The notes below the pieces were generated by a model. The model did no database searches. It saw nothing but the letters and a program-made list of their open reading frames with translations, and was not told where the DNA came from. This document shows, piece after piece, positions 1-10,155 of a stretch of DNA of 64,000 bases. Source of the DNA: Enteropsectra breve (lineage: Eukaryota; Microsporidia); NCBI GenBank assembly GCA_024243835.1, contig JALPMN010000643.1, positions 1-64,000 on the forward strand, given 5' to 3'. The first letter of the stretch is position 1. Each line of letters starts with the position of its first letter. The position numbers were made by a program, and so were the translations under genes.

Positions 1-1324
1 TTTTATATTAGGTCAGAATTATGTTTGCCAGATGTTAGCGATATAGAATAGTTGAAACAGCATGTTGTGGCATTCTTCGCATGTTTTTATAAAGATATCT
101 ATCAAACAGGCTGTAGCATCCTCGATGCATATACTGAGTAGGTTTTTGCATATGTACATGTTCGTGGCCTATTTATTCACAACATTCCAATACATATTTC
201 ATGCCTTAGTATAAGCAGTATCTGTCTTATTTGGCACAGCGTATAATCTCTGCAAGTGGAAATGTCTCGCCAAGCCACCATCTTGTGTGCACATTGATTT
301 TGACGCAGATAAATGCCGCAAACACGTGCCAACAGCAATGAGTACATAGTTGCGCCTCGGGTACTGGACCAATGCATTTTGTATATACCTACGCGTATTT
401 CTTGTTAATTCGTGTTGCTGCATCTAGCTGCACCTGTTTATTCTTTTTTATGTGCTGTAGTTGTTGTTAATGTGCTTTCACGTATTATTTATTTTTACTG
501 CCTTTTAAAACGTGAATTTTATTTAGCTGTTTTTTTGCCCTGTACTATTTTTCTAAAATAATTATTTTTGAGCCTTGTTGAATTATTCCTCCGAAAATAA
601 TTATTTTGGGGCCTTTTTGAATTATTTCGTCGTACATAACTATTTTCCAGGCTTTTTGAATTATTTTCTAAAATAATTATTTTGGGGCCTTTTCGAATTA
701 TTCTGCCAGAAAACAATTATTTTTCATTTGCTTAAGACGTTTAGTCTGCCTCTTCGCCCCGCCCATAAAAAACCGAGCCCTGAAAACTTTGTGGCATCAC
801 CGTGATTGAATTACATTGGTCCTATTTTTATTTTAGAGCACTCACTCAGTTTCTAAACCCTCTGAAAAAAATAAAAAAACAAAAACTGGCTTTAATGTTT
901 AAAATTAAACGACCAAAAATATGACACGACAAATAAAACGTTGTTCAGAGAGCAGACACATTTGCAGTACTTATATAAATGTAAAACTGTCACCTTCTAT
1001 GACGCAATATCTATAGCTACTACCTATATTTTTGTGAATTCACAAAAAAGGTTAAATAAGATTAAAAAGAATAAAAACGGAAAGATCGATAGGTATATAA
1101 TATAGATGCATTAAAACAACTCTATAGCATTTTTTATCTTTAAACAAAACATATGGAGCGCCCTTTTACTACTTTAATTGACCTACCCAGGGATCTGAGC
1201 AAGTAACGTATCAATAAATAGTAGTTCTAACGATAAAATTATTTAACATGCAACAAATAGAAAAGAAATTATGTCGATTATTTTAATCAGAAACAACGAT
1301 GTACTTTTTTCCCACGGCTCTGAT
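1..1324. other. Gene-free AT-rich left end of window
   Basis: Apart from the 38-bp tandem repeat, no supportable gene is seen. Minus-strand stretches at about 37-171 and 199-423 read as protein-like segments (the second ends in an NKTDTAYTKA-type tail). They have no promoter motif and no recognisable family, so they may be gene relics. Confidence 0.5.
546..722. repeat. 38-bp tandem repeat, about 4.5 units
   Basis: Diverged units of 38-39 bp follow each other. The recurring core is an AT palindrome (aaaataattatttt), then gggcct, then ttgaattatt. The gcc/ggc anchor recurs near 572, 611, 650 and 687. The third unit is the most diverged. An apparent 65-codon minus-strand ORF here is only the repeat read in frame. 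No gene lies within 600 bp. Confidence 0.85.
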
Positions 1325-1851
1325 TTACTTGCTTTTAACAAGCTCGATGATCACTGCATTCCACGCACTCGCGGCCAATCGCGTCTTTCCAATAATGCAC
1401 CGATTGCGTGCTTTTTCACATCTAAAACCATCTTCAGCATAAAAGCGCAGCAATTTTTCAAGAACAACAGTGGCAGCCGAGGATATCTCTATGGCACGAA
1501 AACGCTTTGCCGACAAATCAATCTTTATTATAGGCGCAGGTTGCTGGGCATGCACGCTTACGATGGGACAGAGCGCATACAGCTTTACAAGCTCAGGTTC
1601 AAGCTCAATGATCAGCTCATTAGGATTTATTTTAAACTTGTCGGTAAGGCATTTAAATGCGAACTGCTTTAATGTACTTCGTCTGGGCAGCTGTCTGGGC
1701 AAAAGAAGGTTTTGGAGATAGCGTGTTAATTTTTTTGAACTGGGGTGTTCACCAAATGCCTCAACACAGTTATCTAACCAGCGTGAGGGCTTTTGGCCTC
1801 CTGATGATCAGTGTTCCTATAAGCTTCATCAATGATGGCTGACAGCTGCAT
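1325..1851 (-). pseudogene. Frameshifted unrecognised ORF
   Basis: A 25-codon reading frame starts at the ATG at 1851 and stops at 1774-1776. A second frame, open from 1807 and running to a stop at 1325-1327, carries about 160 residues of convincing protein. The overlap of the two frames at 1777-1807 suggests one gene with a single frameshift there, either real or a sequencing error. The C-terminal part is helical, with segments such as KIDLSAKRFRAIEISSAATV followed by a basic stretch with two cysteines. A distant resemblance to the TFIIB-like fold of Orc6 was considered but cannot be supported by eye. The plus-strand ORF across the same bases is its shadow. Confidence 0.55.
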
Positions 1852-2098
1852 CCTTTTATCTCCTTTTATGTACAGCTAACTTGTAACCAAATAAATACTG
1901 CAGAATCTGGCATGTTAATTTTGATGTCACAGTACACTGTTAGCTTTGGCATTGCATAATCTTTCATGGAATTGCATAAAACTTGGTATAGTTTGGGATA
2001 AGCTGAAGATACTCAAATAGTGTTGGGCTTCCCACGGCTATCACCGTTCAATTTTTTGGCCAATAACTGCCGGCAATATCTACTGTGAGCCCAGGCAT

Positions 2099-3170
2099 TT
2101 ATTCTGGATCCATAATAATATTAGTGATATGGCGCGAAAGCATGTCCGAGTAGTTACTTGCAGCCGAAGTCAGGCTCTTTTTGCCATATGTTTTCACATA
2201 GTAGCACAATGGCCTTGACTCGACGCGAATGCTATCCATCCAAGTTCTGAATAATATAGCAAAATCACAACGCTGTAAGATCATTTGTCGCAAATATCCG
2301 TAAGACATAAGTACAACATACTCAAAATCGTGGTCTAAAATCTACACACTTAGGTACTAAGAGCTTTGAGAGCATATGCTGCACTAACTAATGATTCTTC
2401 AAACTCTATACTCTGCACAAGGCATTTTGTGGCTGTCGCTGAACCTATAAATCCTATGCGGGTCTTTTCCTTGTGAGAAACGCTAGTAGCAGGATAATTC
2501 AAGTCAGCCTTCCTTCGAATGATCTTTCAGGATAACTAAGACCACGCTTTAGCTTCTTACGATCGCGTTCTGAAAACTCAAGACTTCCTACAGCGTCCTT
2601 TCATCGATCTGCTCTCCTCTTAATATTATCAGTTTACGGACGCCCTTGTAAACCCATTGAGTAAACAATGCGAAGGGTCCATTGTGAAATAAAATTTTAT
2701 CCAAAAATAAGACGTCAATTTCGGTCAATCGAGAAGTATTTTTCTGGAGAATATGCTTAAAATGCACAATCTGCTGTCCTTTTCTTCTTTTTAACCTTTA
2801 TATAACTGCGTGTAGTTTGTTTTTGCCTCACCAGCAGAGTTCTCCAAGTTGATTTCAATGTGTTTTTCTTTAAAAGAGCGGCCTTTTAAAGAGTTTCAAT
2901 AATCATTATAGAGAAGCTTATGTAATTGTATGCTCTTTTTAAACTTGTCTGGCCTTAAAAAAGCCCTATTCTTAAAGATGTATTAGTAAATAAAAAAGTA
3001 GCAGTTCAAACCAATACCTAATAGTATAGCATGGATACTCTTCCTCAGGCATTAGGCTGTTTTCTCAAATAAAAAGCGTGTTTCAGAATTTTCGTTGCCA
3101 CAATTTGGCCCTAGTTTAAAAACTAGAAGGACGGTGGTATGGTCAAAGATACTGAGACCAATTGATACAG
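2099..3170 (-). pseudogene. Heavily decayed protein-coding gene
   Basis: Reading the minus strand downward from about 3170, protein-like segments follow each other in changing frames. Each ends at a stop within a few codons of the next segment's start. Examples are FKLGPNCGNENSETRFLFEK near 3100, KNRAFLRPDKFKKSIQ near 2960, DVLFLDKILFHNGPFALFTQ near 2690, LEFSERDRKKLKRGLSYPER near 2550, TRIGFIGSATATKCLVQ near 2440, and a last open block of 69 codons ending at 2099. At least five frameshifts or stops are needed. The family was not recognised. It may extend upstream into the 71-codon minus-strand ORF at 3180-3395. It looks like a once-functional single gene of about 350 codons or more. Confidence 0.6.
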
Positions 3171-3399
3171 TATGTATAATTATGCATATAGTGCTTTAAA
3201 TGATATGTCTATCACTGTGTTTTGATCTGGCGTAGATGATGTAGTAAAAAAGCATTTATTTAAAGTGCAGAAGACTTTAGAGGTACTAAAGTAAGGGCAT
3301 TTTATGATATATCTATTATAGCATGATAGATGACGTGAGAAAGAATGTTGTACATTTAAATAATAGTATTCTCGCACCTCACGATAAGTAATCACTTCT

Positions 3400-4296
3400 T
3401 AAATAAAATTTTTAGCGCCGAATATAAAAATATAGTCTTTAAAATGTCCTGATCAATACTGTTATCCTTTCAATCTAATTCAGACTTTTTCACAGAGCTT
3501 TAAAGTCTTCCTGCATGCAGTTTCATTTTAAACGGGACTTTTGTTACAAAATAGGTTTATAAATAGTGAAATAACAATCAAGTGGGGTAGAAAGATCAGA
3601 AATTATCAAAAAAGACAGAAATCATTATTTACTCAAATGTAAAAATCAACCTTTTATATAATCAGCGAAAAATAAATGTAGGCGAGTTCAATGCGCCATT
3701 TAAAGTTCCATAGACTACTTCAAGCTACGGCTGTAAATCCTACTTAACTTACAGGCAGATGCAGTTCTAACAAGATGTATTTGCCGCATGAACATTGAAA
3801 ATTAATTCCTATGATAAATCACATGCATAAAAAACTCAAAATTTAGCCTCTGTTTCTCAAATAGAATCATTTAAACAGCTAAAAAGACGTTATAAACACT
3901 TAAAAAGTTGTAGCTGTGTTTTAAGCAGCTAATACTTCAATTCAGGTCTGAATGGAGTGAAAAAAAATATTTTTATTTCACTCGCTAAATAGTTCATCTG
4001 CTGCTACATGGAAAGCATTGTGTATCTCTTAAACATCACTAAAATAGGCAGTGATATACGCGTGTGTAAATATGTGAACACATTAAAAAAGTAATATTAC
4101 ATCATAAATTAAATTTTTGCAGAAATTTATTACTACAGATATTATAGCAGGGGATCATGCCAGAAGACTGTAGATATGAGCCTGTTGTGATACCAGTAAT
4201 AATAAGTGTTTGCAAAAGATGTTGTTCCCTCGCTTTGCAGCAGAGCCGTTATTAAAATTTAATTTAAACTATAAAAACCATTGATATCACACGTCT
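3400..4296. other. AT-rich spacer, nothing recognised
   Basis: Stop-dense in all frames. No tRNA-like cloverleaf, repeat or conserved coding segment was seen between the decayed minus-strand gene and the small secreted protein gene starting at 4297. Confidence 0.5.
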
Positions 4297-4521
4297 ATGT
4301 CCAATAGACCAATAAAATTAATAGCCGTGCTTTTCATCGTGGTATCTATTCTAACGATCTGTGTGTGCAGCAATGAGCTGGTCTATGAAGCTGCCAAGAG
4401 AGTGTTCGATTCCAGCAACTGCAAGCACTACATATCAACAAAGTGCCATGAAATCCAGAAGTGCTGGGAAAAGAAAATATGGTGCAGACAACTGCTTGAT
4501 AATATAGAGACCAGCAATTAA
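4297..4521 (+). CDS. Small secreted cysteine-rich protein (74 aa)
   Basis: The protein opens with a short basic start and a strong hydrophobic segment (about residues 7-24, IKLIAVLFIVVSILTICVCS), which fits a cleavable signal peptide. The predicted mature part is about 50 residues. It has four cysteines in the order C-x6-C-x5-C-x6-C within an amphipathic, lysine-rich stretch, suggesting two disulfide bonds. No family is recognised. It lies in a gene-poor tract next to another small secreted protein and gene relics, the usual setting for fast-evolving secreted candidates in microsporidia. There is no CCC box directly before the ATG, so expression is uncertain. A chance ORF is the alternative, but the signal peptide plus cysteine pattern argues against it. 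Confidence 0.55.
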   Translation: MSNRPIKLIAVLFIVVSILTICVCSNELVYEAAKRVFDSSNCKHYISTKCHEIQKCWEKKIWCRQLLDNIETSN

Positions 4522-5403
4522 ATTTTTTCTAGCCCGTTTTAGTTTTTAATGCCTATTAGGCACATGAATAAGTTTCCGTATACTCTTCGGGTCACATTTT
4601 TCAAGTATGTATAATACGCCCTGAGGTTTTTTGGGTAATTATCAAAATATGAATTCCATGAAAGCGTAGATATTTTCTTTCTCTCCGTTGTTCTTAGCCG
4701 TACTTCTGCGGTACACTGATATACACAAATGTCAGACAGATGCAAAGATTATTCAACCCCACAGCAATGAAGCATAGACAAATCGCCTTATAATAAAATG
4801 ACCGAATAAAAAAGCTTTTGAATGCTCCCTGCAACTATCTGTAAAAATGAAAAACACATTTTTTCATATACTTTGGCCCAACTATTATTCGAATCAATAG
4901 TTTTGTGCAGCGATATCTGCCGCTATTTATCCACTACGGGTTTTTACAAGCACTTCAGCGCAGCTTTTACTTGGTAAGCAAGCCCTAAATAATGAAGCTT
5001 GAAAATATTTTGATTTTCTATCTACTTTGGATAGTCTTATAGTTCTCAACAAGTGCTCTTTGATTGGCTTTCATTTTCATTTTGGAAATGCTCTGCCTCG
5101 GTTTTAATGTGTAGTTATGTTGGCATGTGCTTCACATACAACACGTATAAAAACTACTCAAGCTAAACAATAATATAGAATTTCATTTTGTTGCTCGATG
5201 TTATAGTTTTTCAACTTATGTGCTGTGAGCTTTTACAGATGCCGATATTTACTGTTTTTTTAGATGATCAAACAAAAGCTATACAGCGCTATAATGAGTG
5301 CAACGTTTTTTAAGACCTTCTATCACTATTGTCAAAATTTTTAATTCTCATTAACTATTTTTGATTGCTGATAAGAATAAATTATTTTTTATTCGAGACC
5401 TTA
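4522..5403. other. AT-rich spacer, possible relic
   Basis: No supportable gene. A 68-codon minus-strand ORF at 4539-4745 contains a protein-like block (SWNSYFDNYPKNLRAYYTYL) but has no promoter motif or known family, so it is treated as a possible relic only. Confidence 0.4.
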
Positions 5404-5613
5404 ATGGGTGCTGCGCACAGGACAGCAATAATGATGATCCTCGTATTCTTGGCTGCAATAGCATTGACAGCGCTAGCGACGCCAACGGCCCAGATGGACA
5501 TGCGTAAGTTACGTAGGTTTATTGAGTGGTGCCGTGACGGAAGTGCGGCGAGTTGCACTTTGATTCCACCAACATGCTCACGGGAGAAAATGGTGTGTGA
5601 TGCTCTGCAATGA
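5404..5613 (+). CDS. Small secreted protein with four cysteines (69 aa)
   Basis: The ATG at 5404 is preferred, because the longer in-frame reading from 5365 begins with TTG. Residues about 7-25 (TAIMMILVFLAAIALTALAT) form a signal peptide. The mature part of about 45 residues has cysteines in FIEWC, ASC, PTC and MVC contexts and an Arg/Lys-rich start. No family is recognised. It resembles the gene at 4297 in size and design, but the sequences do not align by eye. It is flanked by gene-free AT-rich DNA. Confidence 0.5.
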   Translation: MGAAHRTAIMMILVFLAAIALTALATPTAQMDMRKLRRFIEWCRDGSAASCTLIPPTCSREKMVCDALQ

Positions 5614-6168
5614 GATGATTAAATAATGTAAAAATGTTGTTCGTTCCTAAAATTCTTGATTCTAGATGCACAGTATTCAATAATACAATATCTCAGAGTT
5701 CTATTGATCAGATAAGTTGCTTATAAAAGCAAAACATTAAATTTCAAGTTAGTTTATATTCCTTGTGCCTGATTCGCATAAACTATAAAATGATGCCTAT
5801 TACTATTTTATACGCTCCAAAGGTAGGAAACTTATCCAGAGAGCTATTAAGCACAACGTTTTTATAGTCCATCTTCCACGCTACTATAACTTTGCAGAAT
5901 AAGATTGTTCATGCCAAGGTTAGTTAAAAGGATGCAGTCTATTTTCTGTTTTATACCGTTCAGCAGGTGCTTGCAAGTATTAGCTGTCATTAAAGGTTAT
6001 TTGCACTTTGTTTCAGAGCATAAGAATAGTCGAGAAAATAGTATGCATTTCTTAAAGAGACTACTGTTTTCTTTCATGCACTAAAAAACGTTTTGCCCTG
6101 AGGTTTTTTAGAATTCTCGTTTATTTGCACCAGGGATCAAAGTTCAGTTTTTCAAATAAATAGGGTCA
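5614..6168. other. AT-rich spacer, nothing recognised
   Basis: Stop-dense in all frames; no repeat or RNA-like fold was noticed. Confidence 0.5.
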
Positions 6169-6402
6169 ATGCTAGAAGGGTTTAGTTTCAAAATGCGAAG
6201 TATCTTTAGTAAAGGTCGTACCCAGGATTTGGCCCGGCACCTAAGAACTTTTACAAAAAAATTGAACGAAGAGAAGCGAGTGAAAGCGCAAGACGTGCAC
6301 ACAATACTAATAACAATAGATAATTTAACTCAAAGAGGTTTTTGGCCGGGCCTGTGCAGGGTACGGCAGCATCTTTTGATAGCTGTAAATAGAAGTTTTT
6401 AA
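6169..6402 (+). CDS. Possible small basic protein or gene fragment (77 aa)
   Basis: An ATG-initiated ORF with a second in-frame ATG at 6193. The product is basic and predicted helical (segment DLARHLRTFTKKLNEEKRVK), without a signal peptide or membrane segment. No family is recognised and no promoter boxes stand out. It could be a real small gene, the surviving end of a larger lost gene, or chance. Composition is more protein-like than other short ORFs nearby. Confidence 0.3.
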   Translation: MLEGFSFKMRSIFSKGRTQDLARHLRTFTKKLNEEKRVKAQDVHTILITIDNLTQRGFWPGLCRVRQHLLIAVNRSF

Positions 6403-6664
6403 GACCATAAGTAAAGTTTCAGAAAAAATGAAATTTAGCTTCTTTTGCTTTAGTACTCGTACAACATGGTTTTACATAGCACGGTACTTTTCTGGAACGT
6501 ATCTACCGTGTTATACAAAAGTTTAATATACTTACATTTGTCAGTTCATTTTTTAAAATGAGCTTTTGGCTTTCAGATATCGTTTATGTCGTTATACTTT
6601 TCATTTACAAACTGAATTTTAAACATTGTTACTTAAAAATAAAAGAAATCAAAGGAAATTTATT

Positions 6665-6886
6665 TTACACTGCTGTTTCTTCATCTTCATCCTGAGCAAC
6701 TTTCTCATGCTCTGGAAGTGGCTCTTTTGATAACTTTCTTCTTATACATTTCCCTATACACTTTCTATTGAATATTAACACCACTACGAGCATAATAAGG
6801 AGCATCCCTAACATTTTACCCCATGTAATCTTAATTTCCATTTCATCTTTTCCTTTCATAACTATATTAGCAGTGGTTGTATTCAT
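6665..6886 (-). CDS. Small single-span membrane protein (73 aa)
   Basis: The ATG at 6886 is chosen, because the longer frame begins with GTG at 6895. Residues 1-20 are polar. About residues 24-41 form one hydrophobic span (KMLGMLLIMLVVVLIF), followed by a basic cluster (NRKCIGKCIRRK) and an acidic C-terminal tail rich in Glu and Asp. The basic cluster after the span predicts N-out/C-in topology. No family is recognised. It is one of four tiny single-span proteins in the window, alongside 13238-13432, 13547-13846 and 35505-35741. Confidence 0.6.
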   Translation of the reverse strand: MNTTTANIVMKGKDEMEIKITWGKMLGMLLIMLVVVLIFNRKCIGKCIRRKLSKEPLPEHEKVAQDEDEETAV

Positions 6887-7523
6887 TGACGGCACTTTTT
6901 CTTACAATTTTTTAATTTATAAGAAATTTTTAATTCGGTTATCGTTAAATTAAAATTAACCAAAGAAATATGCATATCACGTGCTGGATGCATGAGTAAC
7001 TATCAAATAGACTATGTTCATATATAATAATCCATGTGCTAATTGAGTGAAATTGTACAATGAAATATTTGGTGCTTTACAAAACTGATCTGTTCGAACT
7101 TTTAATTAAAATTTTTAAAACAAAACGAATATTTGATTGTATGAAACTGGTTTTACAATGGAGATGGGACATTTTGAACAGCAAAATAGCATCAATTCAT
7201 TTAAATTATGAATAAATGTCTTTATAGCATAAATAAAGTGAATTATTCATCGGATATTGGTGCCTTCTTGTTGTAAGTGTTGTATATTCATAAATATACA
7301 CAAATTTTATTTTGATCTGATACTATGTAAGATCAATTATATAACGAAACTTCTTATTTTATCATAGATATAAAAAAGAAGAACAATTTAAGTAAATCTC
7401 CTTATGATACACCGTGTTAAACAACTCTCAACGTTCATTTTAGAGGCACATCGAAGAACGAGTATTGAAATCCCTTGTCGAACTAAACATGTTTTTAAAA
7501 ATATTGTCAATAAAATTAATTTT
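6887..7523. other. AT-rich spacer, nothing recognised
   Basis: It separates the 5' end of the small membrane protein gene from the 3' end of the first large secreted paralogue. Only AT-rich, stop-dense DNA is seen. Confidence 0.5.
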
Positions 7524-9896
7524 TTAACTAAGAGTCAGAGCATCACTCATTATGTAGCACTTTATGTCATGCGGAGTCGTTTCCATTTCACGGATATTAT
7601 AATGCCAGGATATTGCGGCAGCTATTTTATCTCTCAGCATTGTTAGTTCCGCAGATTGTTCTTCACGCATCAGATTCTTTTTCGTGACATAATGATCAAA
7701 TATTAGGTATTCGAGATCTTCTGTGGAAAAGTCGGCCGGGATCTTCTCTGACGAGAAATGAGCAGTTAATCTTTTTCCATTAAATGGCTGAATATGATCC
7801 TGATAAATAGCGATAATCATGTCTAGCACATCACGCTTGATTTTCCTTGATCCTTCATGCAGATGCATGAAGCATTCGATATCCAGACATAATTCTATCT
7901 TCTTGCCCTTAAAATGTAAAGAAGCAAGATACTTTGAAAACCTGTCAATATTCTCTACATCGTCTTTTGTCACTGTAATTTCGAGCGTGTCATCAGCAAC
8001 TGCTAACAGATGAATAGACTCCATAGCTTTTGCATCTCTTGTATGGTTTACATGCGTATGCACCACTAGCCTTGACACTGTGTAAGCATTTGAGTTTGTG
8101 AGGCCCGAAGTTTCATGTAAAAATAACGCGCCTTCTTTACCTTTCTGCTTTCTTGTCGTAGAATACTGCCATTCGTTGGGGAAATTTTGTGGAATTACTG
8201 TTAATCTCGACAAATGCAGCGGTGCTTTATTATCGCTAGACTTTTTAAGTTCTTCAAGCTTTTTTAATACTCGTTCTTCGGAAGAATAGAGATCATAGTT
8301 GTTGTTTTTCAAATAGAAAAAAGCATTGGCTCGCTCAATATTGGGAATAAAGTGATTGTCCAGGACGAGCTTGACCGTTTCTTCGGTACCGATAAATGTG
8401 GTGACAGAATTTCTCAGGTTGTTGAATTCATCAACGGGAATACTAAAAGAGTCTTCTTCCAGTTTTAAAATTTCACGTATTTCTTCAGAGGTTGTGCCTG
8501 CAGTGCTGGGTGTTTCATTGAGGATTTGGAAAAGATAAGATTTGTCTGCCTTGGAAAAGATACCCCGTAATCCTAACTTTTCAAATTTGTGCTGCCTCAG
8601 CAGACTGACAGCCCTTCCACTCAACTTATTGAAGCCTGCAACTTCAAATCCATAAAGCGTCGTTAGGGTCTCGCGATGGTTAATAAGCAAAGTATAAACA
8701 AGATGATCAAAATACGTGCAGTTATCTTTGTAATGGGAATTGTATCTGCTGTAAGGATTGTTTACAAGAGAAAACTCGAGAATCTGAGGGAAAAGACAGA
8801 GGAATGCACAATAAATTGCATCTAGCCTAGCTTTCCTTTTATAAGGAACTTTGGCACACAAGCGAATTATCTTTTTGACAATCTGATTCTCCTCATTAAT
8901 CATATCAATAAAATTAAGTGATGCTGGGCAGCGATTCCCCGTATGAATTATAATATCCACATCGCCATCTCTGCCATACAGTGCATACTGCATATTTCTG
9001 AGTACTCTGGTGAAGTTTAGTGAATATGTTTTAAGCTGCACACTGTAATTTACTTCAACTACACGAAATAGCGATTTTATAAACTTTAAGCGCTTAAGAG
9101 GGGCAAGATCTGAATCAAATGTATCGGCAAACGCATTTTGTTTATGGCACCCAAATGCGGAGACAAATTTCTTGGGCACACCATAAAGCAGCTCCTTGAA
9201 TTCGACTATTAATTTTTCTTTGGCAAGCAAATAGTATAAATTAATTGCGAAGACCATGTCACATTTGATCCTGAGATGCTTAGATCCCTTAGCGTAACTT
9301 TTCATAAAGATATTAGCCAATTGATTTTCATTAAAATTAGCCTTTTCGTAATACAAGAGCAAATTTATGAATTTCTCAGACTTCATTGTCACGACATGTG
9401 AAGGAAAGAGCTCATGTCGCATTTTATACACCAGCTTGATCATTTCAGCATCGTGGCTAGTAATAAGTTCTATTTTTGGAACCATTTGCCCTATCACCTT
9501 TCCCTCAAGCTCTGAGGCTCTTGCTCCCAAAACATTCACTAAGTTCTCTGACAGCCATTCCGGGGCTGCAGAGGAGTCATATTTAAGTTCACTAACCGTT
9601 TTGGAATACTGTTCTGAAAAATCATAAAGAAGCTTTAAACGGTCCTGATCTGAAAGCACTGATTGTTCATTAGCGAGAGGCTGAATTCTTCTTTTGTCAG
9701 ATGCTTCGTCAAGCGAGCTGTTTCTAAGCATTTCTTTTAACTCATCAAATGAAAATGCCTCTGATAATATAAATATGTCTATATCAGTTTCATTGCGAGC
9801 TGTTGCACGAGCTAGCATCTCAGCAAATGGATTTTTAAATTCTAGTGGCTCGACATTTGCTGCTAGTATTGCTGCAAGTCCACACAAGAACTTCAT
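7524..9896 (-). CDS. Large secreted lineage-specific protein, paralogue A (790 aa)
   Basis: The N-terminus MKFLCGLAAILAANVEP reads as a signal peptide. The rest is soluble, with many short leucine/isoleucine-spaced segments (for example LEFKNPFAEML and LEYLIFDHYV) that look like irregular leucine-rich repeats. It aligns along its whole length with the next gene at 10156-12465. Shared blocks are KMRHELF/LMRHHLF, YYEKANF, FGV/YGVPKKF-type, HKFEKLGLRGIFSKAD/HSFEKFGLRGILLGAD, and a C-terminal LEITVTKDD/LEISLTTDD region. The two lie in tandem on one strand, 259 bp apart, indicating duplication. An AAATTTT box with ACC precedes the ATG. Multicopy secreted leucine-rich-repeat families are known in microsporidia; assignment to one is an inference. 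No catalytic motif was seen. Confidence 0.8.
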   Translation of the reverse strand: MKFLCGLAAILAANVEPLEFKNPFAEMLARATARNETDIDIFILSEAFSFDELKEMLRNSSLDEASDKRRIQPLANEQSVLSDQDRLKLLYDFSEQYSKTVSELKYDSSAAPEWLSENLVNVLGARASELEGKVIGQMVPKIELITSHDAEMIKLVYKMRHELFPSHVVTMKSEKFINLLLYYEKANFNENQLANIFMKSYAKGSKHLRIKCDMVFAINLYYLLAKEKLIVEFKELLYGVPKKFVSAFGCHKQNAFADTFDSDLAPLKRLKFIKSLFRVVEVNYSVQLKTYSLNFTRVLRNMQYALYGRDGDVDIIIHTGNRCPASLNFIDMINEENQIVKKIIRLCAKVPYKRKARLDAIYCAFLCLFPQILEFSLVNNPYSRYNSHYKDNCTYFDHLVYTLLINHRETLTTLYGFEVAGFNKLSGRAVSLLRQHKFEKLGLRGIFSKADKSYLFQILNETPSTAGTTSEEIREILKLEEDSFSIPVDEFNNLRNSVTTFIGTEETVKLVLDNHFIPNIERANAFFYLKNNNYDLYSSEERVLKKLEELKKSSDNKAPLHLSRLTVIPQNFPNEWQYSTTRKQKGKEGALFLHETSGLTNSNAYTVSRLVVHTHVNHTRDAKAMESIHLLAVADDTLEITVTKDDVENIDRFSKYLASLHFKGKKIELCLDIECFMHLHEGSRKIKRDVLDMIIAIYQDHIQPFNGKRLTAHFSSEKIPADFSTEDLEYLIFDHYVTKKNLMREEQSAELTMLRDKIAAAISWHYNIREMETTPHDIKCYIMSDALTLS

Positions 9897-10155
9897 TGCG
9901 GTAAAATTTTTATCAAAATTAATAAATCATATCTGCTATAACGATATTACTGATAATAAAAATAGTATAGGCTATTCTGATTTTATTGTATAAATATACT
10001 CCTGTTAAAAATGTCCCACTGCTCTGTTTCCTTATACTCAGCAACAAAAAAGAGGCTAAAGCATTGCATTTTTAAAATAATCACAATATATAAGCATATT
10101 TTATTCAGATATGCTTCAGCAGATACTTGATTTACTGTGCATGCTAATCTTTTTA

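Noticed and set aside
519..716. 65-codon ORF with repeating Asn/Lys
   Set aside because: It is only the 38-bp tandem repeat read in frame.
1271..1672. 133-codon plus-strand ORF
   Set aside because: It overlaps the more protein-like minus-strand reading at 1325-1851; composition and the continuing second frame favour the minus strand.
1777..1807. Spliceosomal intron explaining the frame change at the 1325-1851 ORF
   Set aside because: No GT(A/G)AGT-like donor with a branch point and AG was recognised in the short overlap, so a frameshift is simpler.
3180..3395. 71-codon minus-strand ORF
   Set aside because: It could be the upstream end of the decayed gene, but by itself it has no convincing start or family.
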